64,000 bases of DNA, from positions 124,001-188,000 of the forward strand of contig NZ_JAEQBW010000008.1 in NCBI RefSeq assembly GCF_016679925.1, read 5' to 3'. A program made the position numbers and the translations under genes. Each line of letters starts with the position of its first letter. Positions within the stretch are counted from its first letter, which is position 1. Shown piece after piece: positions 36,801-45,722 of this stretch. The DNA is from Marivirga aurantiaca. GTDB lineage: Bacteria; Bacteroidota; Bacteroidia; Cytophagales; Cyclobacteriaceae. The notes under the pieces were generated by a model. The model was not told the origin of the DNA. It searched no databases and saw only the letters and a list, made by a program, of their open reading frames with translations.

Positions 36801-38878
36801 TCTTCTATTCCTGAGCTTACAGGTGCACTATTAATGATTAATATAGCGGTTTTAGTACCTGTATAATTGGTTTCGTTTATATTGACCTCTACTTGATATT
36901 CTCCACTTGCAGAAGGTGCCTGAGTACTTCCATCATAAGTGGTAGTATAAGAGAGTCCTTCAGGAGAAGTGGAAACTGTTACTTCCTTGGGAGAGCCATC
37001 ATAATTCTGTAGAAGCCCTGTAATGGTGATGCTTACTTCCGCTTTGTGAACGGTGAATGATCTTTCTACCACAGGCGCGGCATGATAATTCTCATTGCCG
37101 GGTTGGGAAGCTTTCACTGTTACATTCCCAGCTCCGCTAATGGTCAGGGTATTTCCCGAAATGGAAGCATTCCCGGATACAATAGAGAAGCTTACCGGCA
37201 AACCACTAGTGGCGCTTGCAGATAAAGTGAATGGTTCATCCCCATAGGTTTTGTCACTAATGGCATTAAAAGTAATAGTTTGATTGGCTTTTTCTATAGT
37301 TAAAGTAGCGTTCACATAATTGAAGGTATAGTTTTCATCGTTCCCCCCACTTAATGTAATGGGGTAGGTTCCCGCTTCACTATCGGTAGTGGCCTGCGTA
37401 CTAATGGTAGGTGCCGTATCCAAATCGCTTTCATCATCTTCATTAAGAAATCCTGAATAAGTAAAAGTAAGAGTGGGAATAGCAGTACCATAGGGAATGG
37501 TTTTATTATCAGCTGTTACTGTCAAAGGGGCTTTGGCAACGTTAAATGTTTGCTCGGCAGAAGCCGGGCTATAGTTTTCATTTCCTTCTTGAGAGGCTTG
37601 AACAGTTATATCGCCTGCCCCGGTAATAGTTAATGTATTTCCTGATATGCTGGCATTACCTGAAATCACAGAATAGGTGATGGGTAGCCCTGTGTTGGCA
37701 CTGGCAGAAAGGGTAAATGCCGGATCCCCATAGGTTTTGTCATTGATGGGATCAAAAGTGATATTTTGATTGACTTTTTCTATAGTTAATGTAGCATGCT
37801 CATAATTGAAACTGTAATTATTGTCGTTACCTCCTGAAAGTGTAATTGGGTAATCCCCAATATTACTATCCTGAGTAGCTGTAGTACTGGCAGTAGGGGC
37901 TGTATCCAGATGACTGGCATCTTCATTATTGACAAAGCCAGAGTAAGTAAATGTAAGTGTGGGAATGGGGTCACCATATGTAATTGTTTTGTCATCTGCT
38001 GATACAGTAAGTGGAGCCCTGGCTACGTTAAAAGTTTGTTCCTTTGGTGAGGCAGGATTATAATTCTCATTTCCTTCCTGAGAGGCTTGAACAGTCATAT
38101 CCCCGGTGCCTGTAATAGATAATGTATTTCCTGAAATAGTGGCGTTCCCTGAAATCACGGAGAAGCTTACCGGCAGCCCGCTACTTGCACTTGCTGATAA
38201 CTCAAAAGGAGCATCGCCATAGGTTTTATCGTTAATGGCATCAAAAGTGATTTCCTGATCAATTTTTTCTATAGTTAATGTAGCATCAACATAGTTGAAT
38301 GTATAGTTGTCGTCAGCACCACCTGAGAGAGTGATAGGATATTCCCCTGCGTCACTTTCTGCGCTGGCGGTAGTACTTGCTGTTGGAGGTGTATCCAGAT
38401 CGGTTTCAGTGTCATCATTCACAAATCCTGAATAGCTAAAAGTTAGCGTGGGGATAGCTTCTCCATAAGATATGTTTTTATTATCAGCAGTTACTGTTAA
38501 AATAGCTTTGGAAACAGTAATGGTAAAGCTTTGCGTACTGAAGCTTGATGGGTCGAATAATTCCCTCACTCTCAATGTAATAGGGAAATCTCCTGTTTCT
38601 GTAGGGATTCCTGAAATACTTGCTGAACTAAAGAATGAATCGAATGAAACTCCATCAGGTAGCGGACCCGAATCCAGGCTCACCTGTAAAATATCTCCTT
38701 CCTCATCGTCTACTTCAATATTATATTCGTAAGTAGTTCCATAGGTAGATTCAGTGAAAGGAGTGCTTGTAAATACTGGAGCTGTTTGAGCGAATGAGCT
38801 ATGAGCTGCCTGACATACTAGAAAAAGTGGCAACAAAAGCACAAAAAGTGATTTGTTCTTTAATAGCAAAAATGACAT
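33803..38878 (-). CDS. giant adhesin with MBG and cadherin/Ig-like repeats and type B T9SS sorting domain
   Basis: A 1691-residue secreted protein. A signal peptide (to about residue 31, SSFAQT) is followed by one putative-Ig domain, three tandem units each of an MBG-type domain (opens VTADNKNI.YG.AIPTLTF) plus an Ig-like TYGD...SGNTL domain, a further MBG-like part, then about eight cadherin/He-PIG-like domains with DPDDDE-, NDIDQND- and GDILTI-type calcium-binding acidic loops. The last 85 residues (AFTPDGNGVNDTWDF ... GTYFYLIDLNNG) are the gliding-motility-associated type B sorting domain. It is expected to be surface displayed and used in adhesion or gliding. PorP/SprF and PD40/OmpA-like genes follow in the same direction. 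Confidence 0.88.
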   Translation of the reverse strand: MSFLLLKNKSLFVLLLPLFLVCQAAHSSFAQTAPVFTSTPFTESTYGTTYEYNIEVDDEEGDILQVSLDSGPLPDGVSFDSFFSSASISGIPTETGDFPITLRVRELFDPSSFSTQSFTITVSKAILTVTADNKNISYGEAIPTLTFSYSGFVNDDTETDLDTPPTASTTASAESDAGEYPITLSGGADDNYTFNYVDATLTIEKIDQEITFDAINDKTYGDAPFELSASASSGLPVSFSVISGNATISGNTLSITGTGDMTVQASQEGNENYNPASPKEQTFNVARAPLTVSADDKTITYGDPIPTLTFTYSGFVNNEDASHLDTAPTASTTATQDSNIGDYPITLSGGNDNNYSFNYEHATLTIEKVNQNITFDPINDKTYGDPAFTLSASANTGLPITYSVISGNASISGNTLTITGAGDITVQASQEGNENYSPASAEQTFNVAKAPLTVTADNKTIPYGTAIPTLTFTYSGFLNEDDESDLDTAPTISTQATTDSEAGTYPITLSGGNDENYTFNYVNATLTIEKANQTITFNAISDKTYGDEPFTLSASATSGLPVSFSIVSGNASISGNTLTISGAGNVTVKASQPGNENYHAAPVVERSFTVHKAEVSITITGLLQNYDGSPKEVTVSTSPEGLSYTTTYDGSTQAPSASGEYQVEVNINETNYTGTKTAILIINSAPVSSGIEDLEFPEDSDPIQIDFLDYFSDTEDEDSELVFEIISNTAPELFSEFSLTGSLLTLSVEPNISGTSNITVRATDSNGMFTNETFSLIITPVQDPPIFTSEPVTEVLQDELYSYEIEAIDYDEGDILTITNIISLPTWLNLTDNGDGTALLSGTPGNNQVGSYGIALKVSDDKNNTDEQFFDIEVIDVNDPPVFTSTPVTQATVNVQYTYHITTNDIDQNDEVSLTILEKPSWLNFTDLENGSGRLQGTPRNSDRAASRSVRILAEDLEGASAEQSFTIEVDFPNRAPEFTSTPVTSATQDQEYLYEITVTDPDDDEVSINLLAAPDWLTFETEGNTASLSGIPTNQDVGSYTVVLEAEDFLGLKVTQNFTITVENVNDPPIITSEPATSAIQNILYEYVITVEDPDEDDEITISVIQKPEWLNFDGNFTLSGTPSVADVENSPFMVELIAEDSEGASDNQSFEITVRNENLPPTIDPIPDTDPIMEDTPDEFTIPLTGISTGGESNQQISITASTDFPGLFESLSVDYTSPGSNGVLKYTIMPDSFGIATVTVHLQDDGPEDINFTEETFKVTVSAVNDAPEFTSDPVERALAGTNYSYEITGRDADPNDVLVIEALSAPSWLNFTDNGNGTAILEGQVPVDASDEDIALRITDSQGEFAEQNYRLRMNQAPTVDDIYITMQEDSPYEFGISELKQSFYDADDDNLETIKFNWSRGTIQSNGQNIEPGQEIDFSTDPSIQYIPPSNFFGEITLQWSASDGYQFSEEADIFIKIDSVNDAPVLSNIETSIIDYIQGSDPIKLTETITVTDVDDQFIDSAFVQITENYNPEEDRISMTEESEQVISGSFDRESGVYLLTGKATKSAYETALRQVTYENVNPLTSDEAIKSLSIKVSDGLLHSEPVSRELQIINVLPELDIVNAFTPDGNGVNDTWDFVNLELFEQVKISVFNNNGMLLYNCSSRECEWDGTYKGELLPAGTYFYLIDLNNGRRKYEGTVTILK
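37050..38506 (-). repeat. three tandem ~485-bp repeats inside the adhesin gene
   Basis: The adhesin residues from about 125 to 610 are three copies of a 161-162-residue unit. Each copy keeps phrases such as TADNKTI, AIPTLTFTYSGF, DLDTAPT, YPITLSGG, NYTFNY and SGNTLTI, and the DNA shares long matching stretches. This is a substrate for recombination and can vary in copy number. Confidence 0.75.
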
Positions 38879-39081
38879 AGTTTATTGTTGCATTGCCTGA
38901 CGGAAAAAAGTAATAAATTAGTTTTTACATCTTATTTTTTAAATAAATCCTGTAGAATATTACATGATGATATAAAGCTAATGTATTCCCTCTTTGTGTC
39001 AGAAAATATGGTTCAATAATTCTTACGTGCTTTTTAGGATATTGAATACAATTTTTAGGAAAAAAATAAAAAATTAAATAA

Positions 39082-40266
39082 ATGGAAGTAATTTTTTGGT
39101 TAGGAATTGCAGTAATAACTTACACGTATATTGGTTATCCTCTCTTATTGTTTTTGTTGGTTAAATTAAAGAGAATGATACGGCCTTCTGTTTCACTGCT
39201 TTTTAAAGAAAATGAACTCCCTTATGTAAGCCTGATAATAGCCTGCTATAATGAGGGAGAAGTCCTAAGAGAAAAAATCCAAAACACCCTATCTCTCGAT
39301 TACCCTGCTGATAAATTGAATATCTGTTTTGTTACAGATGGTACTTCCGATGGTAGTGAAAGAATGGTGGCAGAAGATGAACGTCTTACGTTATTTCATT
39401 CGCATGAAAGAAAAGGTAAAAATGCAGCGATTAACAGGGTTTTACCTCTGCTAGATTCCCCTATCCTGATTTTCTGCGATGCCAATACCTTTCTCAACAA
39501 AGAGGCTATTTTTAAGATTGTACGGCATTATAAAAACGAGAATGTAGGGGCTGTTGCTGGTGAAAAACGAGTGGAGTCTATTGGTGAATTGGATAGGGCA
39601 GGAGAAGGGGAAGGTGCTTATTGGAAATATGAATCCGCCTTAAAGAAGTGGGATGCGGAATTAAAAACAGTAGTTGGTGCAGCCGGGGAATTATTCTCTG
39701 TTCGGAAGGAATTAATGGAAAAAGTGCCTGATGGTATCTTGATTGAAGATTTTTATGTTTCAGTTAAAGTAGCACAAAAAGGCTATAAAGTTGTTTACGA
39801 GCCTGATGCCTATGCAGTGGAAGGAGGATCGGCTTCCATCTCAGAAGAAAGGAAGAGAAAAGTAAGGATATCGGCAGGAGGATTGCAGGCAGTCTGGCTT
39901 TTCATGCCGTTATTAAATATTTTTAAATATGGCTGGCTTAGCTTCCAGTATGTTTCCCATAGGGTGTTACGCTGGACTTTAGCTCCAATGTTTCTGGTGA
40001 TAGTTCTTTTATCAAATATTTATTTAGCGATTGACCAACAGGGGTTATATATTTATTTATTGGTGGCACAGAGCCTTTTTTACGCTTTTGCATTAATGGG
40101 AAAGTTCACTGAAAATATGGAGAGGTCACCTAAGGTTTTCTTCATTCCCTTCTATTTCGTATTTATGAACCTCTCTGTATTTCAGGGTTTTTTTAGGTTG
40201 GTCAGTGGAAGGCAATCTGCTGTTTGGGAGAAAGCGGAAAGGGCAAAAGCTACTGGATCGATATAA
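39082..40266 (+). CDS. membrane GT2 glycan synthase
   Basis: A 394-residue processive-type GT2 protein with one N-terminal helix (residues 3-27) and three or four C-terminal helices. The catalytic set is TDGTSDG (Asp86), DAN (Asp133, Asn135), IED (Asp223) and, where cellulose-type synthases have QxxRW, the basic run ERKRKVR at 256-262. The family includes poly-N-acetylglucosamine and similar synthases, so it probably makes or extends a glycan while threading it through the membrane. It stands alone between the divergent adhesin gene and a convergent phosphatase gene. The lack of RW argues for a non-processive transferase; the product is unknown. Confidence 0.78.
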   Translation: MEVIFWLGIAVITYTYIGYPLLLFLLVKLKRMIRPSVSLLFKENELPYVSLIIACYNEGEVLREKIQNTLSLDYPADKLNICFVTDGTSDGSERMVAEDERLTLFHSHERKGKNAAINRVLPLLDSPILIFCDANTFLNKEAIFKIVRHYKNENVGAVAGEKRVESIGELDRAGEGEGAYWKYESALKKWDAELKTVVGAAGELFSVRKELMEKVPDGILIEDFYVSVKVAQKGYKVVYEPDAYAVEGGSASISEERKRKVRISAGGLQAVWLFMPLLNIFKYGWLSFQYVSHRVLRWTLAPMFLVIVLLSNIYLAIDQQGLYIYLLVAQSLFYAFALMGKFTENMERSPKVFFIPFYFVFMNLSVFQGFFRLVSGRQSAVWEKAERAKATGSI

Positions 40267-40299
40267 GTTTTAACATTTATATCAAAACAAAAAACAGGT

Positions 40300-42561
40300 T
40301 TAAATCCTAATTCCCAAAACCAAAACATCATCTGTTTGTGGTTTAGTCCCCCTCCATTGTTGAAAGGTTCTTTCCAGCTTGTCTTCTTGCTCTTCAGGGG
40401 GAAGGTGGTATATGGACTTCAGGAAATTATAAAAGTTAGGTTTCATAAATTTTCTATCATGAGGTCCTCCGAATTGATCCTGATACCCGTCTGTACTCAT
40501 ATAGATCATGCTTTCCTTTTCAATCTTAAGTTGTTTTTTGGTAAAAGCCTTATTGCTTTGCTGGATACTCCCAACAGAATTTCTGTCTGGCTTTATGGTT
40601 TGTAACTGTCCATTGCTCACAATATAAAGAGGTATTTTTGCCCCTGTGAATTCTATGGTGTTTTTCCCTAAATCTAAAAAAAGCAAGCCTATGTCCAGAC
40701 CATCTGTACTTAGGCTTCCGAATTGTTGCTGGTGGAGGCTTTGCTGAATTTTCTGATCCAGGAGAGAGACCACTAAATCGGGGGAGGAAATGCCTGTTTC
40801 CACTATAATCTGATTCAATAATGAATTGGCCAAAACAGTCATAAATGCACCGGGAACTCCATGTCCGGTACAGTCTACTACTGCAACAGCTATTTTATTC
40901 TCTACTCTTGCATTCCAATAGAAATCCCCACTTACTATATCTTTTGGTTTGTAATAGACAAAAGATTTTGGGAATTCATGTTTAATCAACTTTGTAGAAG
41001 GCAACAATGACTCCTGAATTTGACGCGCATAAATGATGCTGTCGGTAATCTGTTTGTTTTTATCTTCTAAAATTTCACTTTTTTCTCCCAATTCTTCTTT
41101 TTGCGATTCTATTTCAGCCTTCTGTTTCTGAATAGCTTCATTTTGTATTTGTAATGCTTTATTGGTTCTGGTTTTTAGCTTATTTCTGCTGTAGAGAATA
41201 ATGATGAGAATTAGGAGTAAGAAAGATCCAAAACTAAGGGCAATCAGAAAAAACTTTCTTTGTTCTGCCTGAAGCTGTTTGATGTCATTTTCTTTTTTTA
41301 ACAAATCTATCTCTTTTTCTTTCTTGTCAATATTGTAGAGTGTTTCTATTTCAGCTATGGATTTGATGTTTTCTTTACGATATTTCTTTTCTGATTCCAG
41401 CATGTATAACCGCATATAAACCAGTGCATTATCCTTGTCTCCTACTTTGTCATAGTACTTGGCCAGCTTTTGATAACAATCTTTTAAAGTGCCTTCCGAA
41501 TTTATTCTTTGAGCAATGGCCAAACTGTTTTTTAATTCAGTAATAGCTTTTTTGAAATCTTCAATATCAGTGTAAATATCCCCGAGTTCCAATCCTATTC
41601 GGGCGGTTAATTCCGGCATAGACTGCTCAGTTGCCAAGGTTTGTGCTTTCGATAAGTAGGTTTCAGCTATTTTAATCTCATTTTGTTGACGGTATACTTT
41701 TGCAATATCAAAGTAGGAATAGGCCAGCCCACTGGAATCTCCTGATACGGAATCAATACTCATAGCTTTTTTAAAATGGCTCAAAGCAGAATCATTTTGG
41801 TTATTGGACAAATAGTAGTTGCCAATATTGCTATAGGTGGTAGCGATATTGTAGGGTTCCCCGTTGTGCCGTGCCATTTCCAGGGCATTGAAAAGGTACT
41901 CTTTTGCTTTTTGATGTGTGCCCAGCCCCTGATAAATATTGCCCATCGTATTGAGGGTAATTTCAGTACCTTTTTTAATGTCGAGCCCCTCTTTTATCCG
42001 AAGAGATTGAATGCAATATTGAATAGCCTGATTATAACTCTCCATATAGGTATAAATATCACAGATGAGCGCCAGGATGTTCGCTTGCTGTAAGAGATTC
42101 TCTGTATTATAATAACTATCCAGGGCGGTTTTGGCGAAATTCAATGACGACCGGTACCTGTCTCTATAAAAGTAAATATTAGCTAAAGAATAAGCCGACT
42201 CAGCAATTCCGGCATCATTTTTCAAATTGTTGAATACTTTAAAAGCTGTTAAATAATACGATTCTGTGAGTTGAAAATCATCATAGATAAAATAAAATTC
42301 GCCCATGAAATAATTTCCCCAGGCATATGAAATACTGGTAATATCGTTGTCGGTAAGCTTCATGAGCTTATCTGCATAGTATTTCATTACCTCAGGATCA
42401 TTATTCCTATTGAACCGGCAAATTTTAACCAGGATGTCAGTTCTTTCCGTTTCATTTTCTGTGCCTTCAAGTAAATGAAGCAAGCTGTCTGTGGGATCAT
42501 TTATCGCCTTAGCAAAGGGGATATTTATTAGTAGGAATATGTAAAATATCCATTTTTTCAT
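40300..42561 (-). CDS. TPR - coiled coil - SpoIIE-type PP2C phosphatase
   Basis: A 753-residue sensor phosphatase. A signal peptide (FLLINIPFAKA) is followed by about nine tetratricopeptide repeats (residues 50-400), one membrane helix near 437-457, a coiled coil (460-510) and a PP2C/SpoIIE domain with KPKDIVSGDFYW, VAVVDCTGHGVPGAFM and a C-terminal MSTDGYQDQFGG, which carry the metal-binding aspartates. Such proteins are common in Bacteroidota and are thought to act on anti-sigma-factor antagonists or related phosphoproteins; the partner is not encoded next to it. TPRs in the periplasm would sense a protein or peptide (inference). Confidence 0.85.
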   Translation of the reverse strand: MKKWIFYIFLLINIPFAKAINDPTDSLLHLLEGTENETERTDILVKICRFNRNNDPEVMKYYADKLMKLTDNDITSISYAWGNYFMGEFYFIYDDFQLTESYYLTAFKVFNNLKNDAGIAESAYSLANIYFYRDRYRSSLNFAKTALDSYYNTENLLQQANILALICDIYTYMESYNQAIQYCIQSLRIKEGLDIKKGTEITLNTMGNIYQGLGTHQKAKEYLFNALEMARHNGEPYNIATTYSNIGNYYLSNNQNDSALSHFKKAMSIDSVSGDSSGLAYSYFDIAKVYRQQNEIKIAETYLSKAQTLATEQSMPELTARIGLELGDIYTDIEDFKKAITELKNSLAIAQRINSEGTLKDCYQKLAKYYDKVGDKDNALVYMRLYMLESEKKYRKENIKSIAEIETLYNIDKKEKEIDLLKKENDIKQLQAEQRKFFLIALSFGSFLLLILIIILYSRNKLKTRTNKALQIQNEAIQKQKAEIESQKEELGEKSEILEDKNKQITDSIIYARQIQESLLPSTKLIKHEFPKSFVYYKPKDIVSGDFYWNARVENKIAVAVVDCTGHGVPGAFMTVLANSLLNQIIVETGISSPDLVVSLLDQKIQQSLHQQQFGSLSTDGLDIGLLFLDLGKNTIEFTGAKIPLYIVSNGQLQTIKPDRNSVGSIQQSNKAFTKKQLKIEKESMIYMSTDGYQDQFGGPHDRKFMKPNFYNFLKSIYHLPPEEQEDKLERTFQQWRGTKPQTDDVLVLGIRI

Positions 42562-42755
42562 GGGTATGCTAATGTGAAGAGAGAATATAAAAATAAACTA
42601 AACCCTTCCTAAAATGAAAATATAAAGTCATTTTGATCTTGAATTATATTGCAATCTATTAAAATTATTTATCAATGGTTAATGGAATATTTATTTCTCA
42701 TTCATAAATGATCACATGGTAAAGGAAAGCTCTTCTTAAATCTGAAAGGAGTGAT

Positions 42756-43343
42756 TTAAATGGATAGTTTTTGATTTAATTCTACCACCTGCTTTATGAC
42801 AGATTGGCTGTCATCATTAAAGATAACATAATCGGCCATTCTTAACCTTTCCTCATCACTCATTTGCTTTTTCATGATGGATAGCACCTCCTCTTCTTTT
42901 CGTTGAGGGTCACGGGCCAAAGTGCGATCGAGCCGAATCTCCTGACTGGCATGTACATTGATGGTAGCGTCCAATTGTTTATAGGAGCCTGTTTCAAAAA
43001 GCAATGCAGCTTCTTTTAGCATGTAGGGTTTGTCTGAGTGTTGGATGCACCAGTTATAAAAATCATTGGCTACAGCAGGGTGTACCAGCTTGTTAAGTAT
43101 TCTGAGTTTCTCGTCATTTCCAAAAACTATTTTGCTTATATAGCTCCTGTTGAGCGTTCCCTCCGGAGAATAACTTTCAGCTCCGAAGTGTTGTTTGATT
43201 TGACTAACCAGTTTAGGATCATTTTCCTGAAGCCATTTGGCCCTGGCATCAGCGGGATAATTGGGAATACCTAAAAGTTCAAATATTTTACATATGAGGC
43301 TTTTACCTGCACCTATGCCTCCGGTAATACCAATCTTTTTCAT
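42756..43343 (-). CDS. coaE: dephospho-CoA kinase
   Basis: A 195-residue enzyme for the last step of coenzyme A synthesis, ATP-dependent phosphorylation of the ribose 3-OH of dephospho-CoA. The P-loop is GGIGAGKS at residues 8-15; the CoA-binding FELLGIPNYPADARAK, LLFETGSYKQLDATINV (Walker-B region) and RDPQRKEEEVLSIMKKQ match the family, and the length is standard. Its start overlaps the end of the YbbR-like gene by 4 bp. It ends the leftward housekeeping group. Confidence 0.93.
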   Translation of the reverse strand: MKKIGITGGIGAGKSLICKIFELLGIPNYPADARAKWLQENDPKLVSQIKQHFGAESYSPEGTLNRSYISKIVFGNDEKLRILNKLVHPAVANDFYNWCIQHSDKPYMLKEAALLFETGSYKQLDATINVHASQEIRLDRTLARDPQRKEEEVLSIMKKQMSDEERLRMADYVIFNDDSQSVIKQVVELNQKLSI

Positions 43344-44317
43344 TGTCTCTGGTAGTAATATTCCACTGAATCCACTTCAATAGTTTTATTTCTAAGGAGT
43401 TGAGGCAAAGCTTTTATCTCAGGTAATACTAAGGAATCACTTTTGCTCATTTTCCTGTAATCAATTTCCAGTTGAATGCTGTCTAAGTCAAACTTACCTG
43501 CAAGCTTTTCTTCTATATTGAAATTTAAATAAACCAGGGTGTCATCAAAAACATAATTGGCAGAATCTAATGGTGCATTGGTCAATTGGAAAGGTATCAT
43601 CAATTCCTGATTAATAAACCTTTCCACTGTAAAGCTTATTTCTACTTCAACAGGCCTTCTATTCACCAGGCTGGAGCCAAAAGTAGGAAGTTCTTTTTCT
43701 TTTTTATAGTCCCTGCTGATTTCGGTCTCGTTGATTTTTAGCAGGATTACATCAGGAATGGTTTTTATAAAACGTTCGGGGCCAGTAAATTCGGCCGAAT
43801 CAACGGAAGTGTTGATAACAGAAGTAATTCTAAAGTTCTCTTTGAGGTCAATTTCCAGGCTGTCCACTTCAATTTTGGCTTTTTTGGTTTTAATGGAATC
43901 TATTTCAATTGGAAGCCGATCCGTTTCAATAAAATTGAGTTGTAATTCTGTTATCTGGTCAGAAATCAGTGGGTAAAGGGAAGATCCTAAAATGAAACTA
44001 TTTCCGGCCGGATCTGATAGTTGAACTTCCACCGGATCATTGGTAAACCACAATGTTTTTCTAAGCAGGTTCCAACCTCCTCCTGTTACATTAATTTGAA
44101 CCTCCTCCGGTAATTCCTCTACAGCAACATATACTGAATCAGGATAAGTAAATTTGATGGGGTAGTTTATACTGGTAGTATAGCTGTCGTTAAGGGCATT
44201 AAAAAACCAAAAAGTGGTAGCTGTGACAATGCACAAAACTACCACTTTTAAAGTTTCATTTGAGTTGGGCAGAAAGGTATTACTCAGCCCATCCAATATT
44301 TTATCTATAATTTTCAA
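43340..44317 (-). CDS. YbbR-like domain protein
   Basis: A 325-residue protein with one N-terminal helix (VVLCIVTATTFWFFNAL, about residues 25-41) and extracytoplasmic YbbR-type beta domains after it (FTYPDSVYVAVEELPEEVQINVTG is the first unit start). In Firmicutes YbbR (CdaR) regulates the c-di-AMP cyclase CdaA; no cyclase gene is in this window, so the role here is open. It lies 15 bp after yajC and overlaps coaE. Confidence 0.8.
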   Translation of the reverse strand: MKIIDKILDGLSNTFLPNSNETLKVVVLCIVTATTFWFFNALNDSYTTSINYPIKFTYPDSVYVAVEELPEEVQINVTGGGWNLLRKTLWFTNDPVEVQLSDPAGNSFILGSSLYPLISDQITELQLNFIETDRLPIEIDSIKTKKAKIEVDSLEIDLKENFRITSVINTSVDSAEFTGPERFIKTIPDVILLKINETEISRDYKKEKELPTFGSSLVNRRPVEVEISFTVERFINQELMIPFQLTNAPLDSANYVFDDTLVYLNFNIEEKLAGKFDLDSIQLEIDYRKMSKSDSLVLPEIKALPQLLRNKTIEVDSVEYYYQRQ

Positions 44318-44332
44318 ATATTCTTACAAATC

Positions 44333-44653
44333 TTATTTGCCCTGTAGTTTTTTACTTTGTTCTAACGAAATGGAAGATTTCTCAAAAGTAAGCTTGATTC
44401 CTTTATCAACCTCCAAAGTGATTTTATCATCATCAACACTGAAGATTTTTCCGTGCATTCCTCCAATTGTTACTACATTATCACCTTTTTTAATGTCTTC
44501 CACAAACTTTTTGTGATCTTTCTGTTTTTTCTGTTGTGGTCGGATCATAAAGAAGTAAAAAATCAATATAATTCCACCAAAAAGGAGGAGCTGACTCATC
44601 CATGCATTACCACCACCATCAGTTGTAGCTTGAGCAAAAATTAATTCTATCAT
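44333..44653 (-). CDS. yajC: preprotein translocase accessory subunit YajC
   Basis: A 106-residue protein with the YajC layout: short periplasmic N-terminus, one helix (MSQLLLFGGIILIFYFFMI) directly followed by RPQQKKQKDHKKF, and a small soluble domain KKGDNVVTIGGMHGKIFSVDDD. YajC associates with SecDF-YidC at the Sec translocon. It lies 10 bp after the DUF1573 lipoprotein gene. Confidence 0.92.
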   Translation of the reverse strand: MIELIFAQATTDGGGNAWMSQLLLFGGIILIFYFFMIRPQQKKQKDHKKFVEDIKKGDNVVTIGGMHGKIFSVDDDKITLEVDKGIKLTFEKSSISLEQSKKLQGK

Positions 44654-44663
44654 GTATCTGTTT

Positions 44664-45242
44664 TTATTGTTTTACCGGTCCTGCTTCTGTAGCTTCAGCT
44701 TTAGGCTCTACAAAAGCTTTGATTGTTAAGTTGTTGGTAGCAGGCCAGGTATTGGCTGTAATTCTTACTACTTTGCTGTCCTGGTTTTTCTTTCCACGAG
44801 AATTGTATTTTACTTCAATTTCTCCTGATTCACCCGGAGCAATTGGCTTATCTTTCGGATAGGAAGGTACAGTACAACCGCATGAAGAAGAAGCATTTGA
44901 AATTAATAAAGGAGCTTCTCCTGTGTTTTTGAATGTAAATACTTTAGTAACTACATCGCCTTCTTTGATATTACCAAAATCATGAGTTTTTTCAGTAAAA
45001 GTCATGGCAGGTAGAGGTCCTTCCGGTTTCTCTTGTGGAACATTGGCATGCTCTGCTTCATCCGAATGTGCGTCATTAATGTTGATTGGTTGAGCATTAT
45101 TTGCTGTGGAGTTGCCATTACCCTCTAATGCAGCTATTCTTCTTTCTAAATCTGTAACTCTTTTCTCCAAGTCTCCATTTGAGCAAGCGCTTAGGTATAA
45201 GCCACCTGCAACAAATAAAATTGCATAAACTATTTTCTTCAT
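44664..45242 (-). CDS. DUF1573 lipoprotein
   Basis: A 192-residue lipoprotein: the lipobox is LSAC (Cys20). A short coiled coil (DLEKRVTDLERRIAALEG) and a low-complexity linker precede a DUF1573 Ig-like domain with TFTEKTHDFGNIKEGDVV, TFKNTGEAPLLISNASSSCGCTVP and PGESGEIEVKYNS. The function of the family is not established; it is nearly always next to yajC in Bacteroidota. Confidence 0.85.
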   Translation of the reverse strand: MKKIVYAILFVAGGLYLSACSNGDLEKRVTDLERRIAALEGNGNSTANNAQPININDAHSDEAEHANVPQEKPEGPLPAMTFTEKTHDFGNIKEGDVVTKVFTFKNTGEAPLLISNASSSCGCTVPSYPKDKPIAPGESGEIEVKYNSRGKKNQDSKVVRITANTWPATNNLTIKAFVEPKAEATEAGPVKQ

Positions 45243-45290
45243 TTTTATACTGTTTAATTTAAGATACTTCTTGTTTAATATTCAATTTAA

Positions 45291-45596
45291 TTATTCAGAT
45301 TCCTTTTGTTTGATCTGGCCAAGTAGTTCATCTACATCTGTTAAAAGTTGTTCGGCCTTTAACTTGGCAGAGCTAATCACTTTTTCACCATCACTTCTGG
45401 CTACACTTAAGCCAAGCTCCTTGCCGTCTGATATGTCATTCAATAAATCTTCAAGCATTTCCTTATATTTCCCCAGCCTGTAAGAGAGTTTATCCCTGGT
45501 ATTGATGCCCTTGTCTGGTGCATACAAAATTCCAATTGCGGCACCAACTGTAGCCCCTGCTATAAACATTAATAAATTACTACCTCCTTTGCTCAT
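45291..45596 (-). CDS. YtxH-domain protein
   Basis: A 101-residue protein with an N-terminal glycine-rich helix LMFIAGATVGAAIGILYAPDKG followed by RDKL and a coiled helical tail, the YtxH pattern. It is a small membrane protein often linked to envelope stress. It is the first gene after the nusB gap and is preceded by a good promoter candidate. Confidence 0.8.
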   Translation of the reverse strand: MSKGGSNLLMFIAGATVGAAIGILYAPDKGINTRDKLSYRLGKYKEMLEDLLNDISDGKELGLSVARSDGEKVISSAKLKAEQLLTDVDELLGQIKQKESE

Positions 45597-45617
45597 AATG
45601 ATTGAATTTTAATTTTG

Positions 45618-45649
45618 TAAATATATGAGTGTCTTAAGAATGTTACAAA
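45618..45649 (-). promoter_or_regulatory. candidate Bacteroidota promoter for the ytxH-DUF1573-yajC group
   Basis: Read on the minus strand, TTTG (45649-45646) is followed after exactly 20 bases by TATATTTA (45625-45618), seven of eight positions of the TAnnTTTG -7 box. It ends 22 bases before the ytxH start. Spacing and boxes fit the sigma-ABfr type promoter. Confidence 0.45.
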
Positions 45650-45722
45650 CTAAGTACCTGATAATAGTATACAATAAGTAAAACTTTTTAATTCCCTTAT
45701 TTTGAATCAGGGTATCATTTTA

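Noticed and set aside
37050-38506. Regularly spaced repeats as a CRISPR array
   Set aside because: The unit is about 485 bp, lies in a long open frame and encodes MBG/Ig-like domains.
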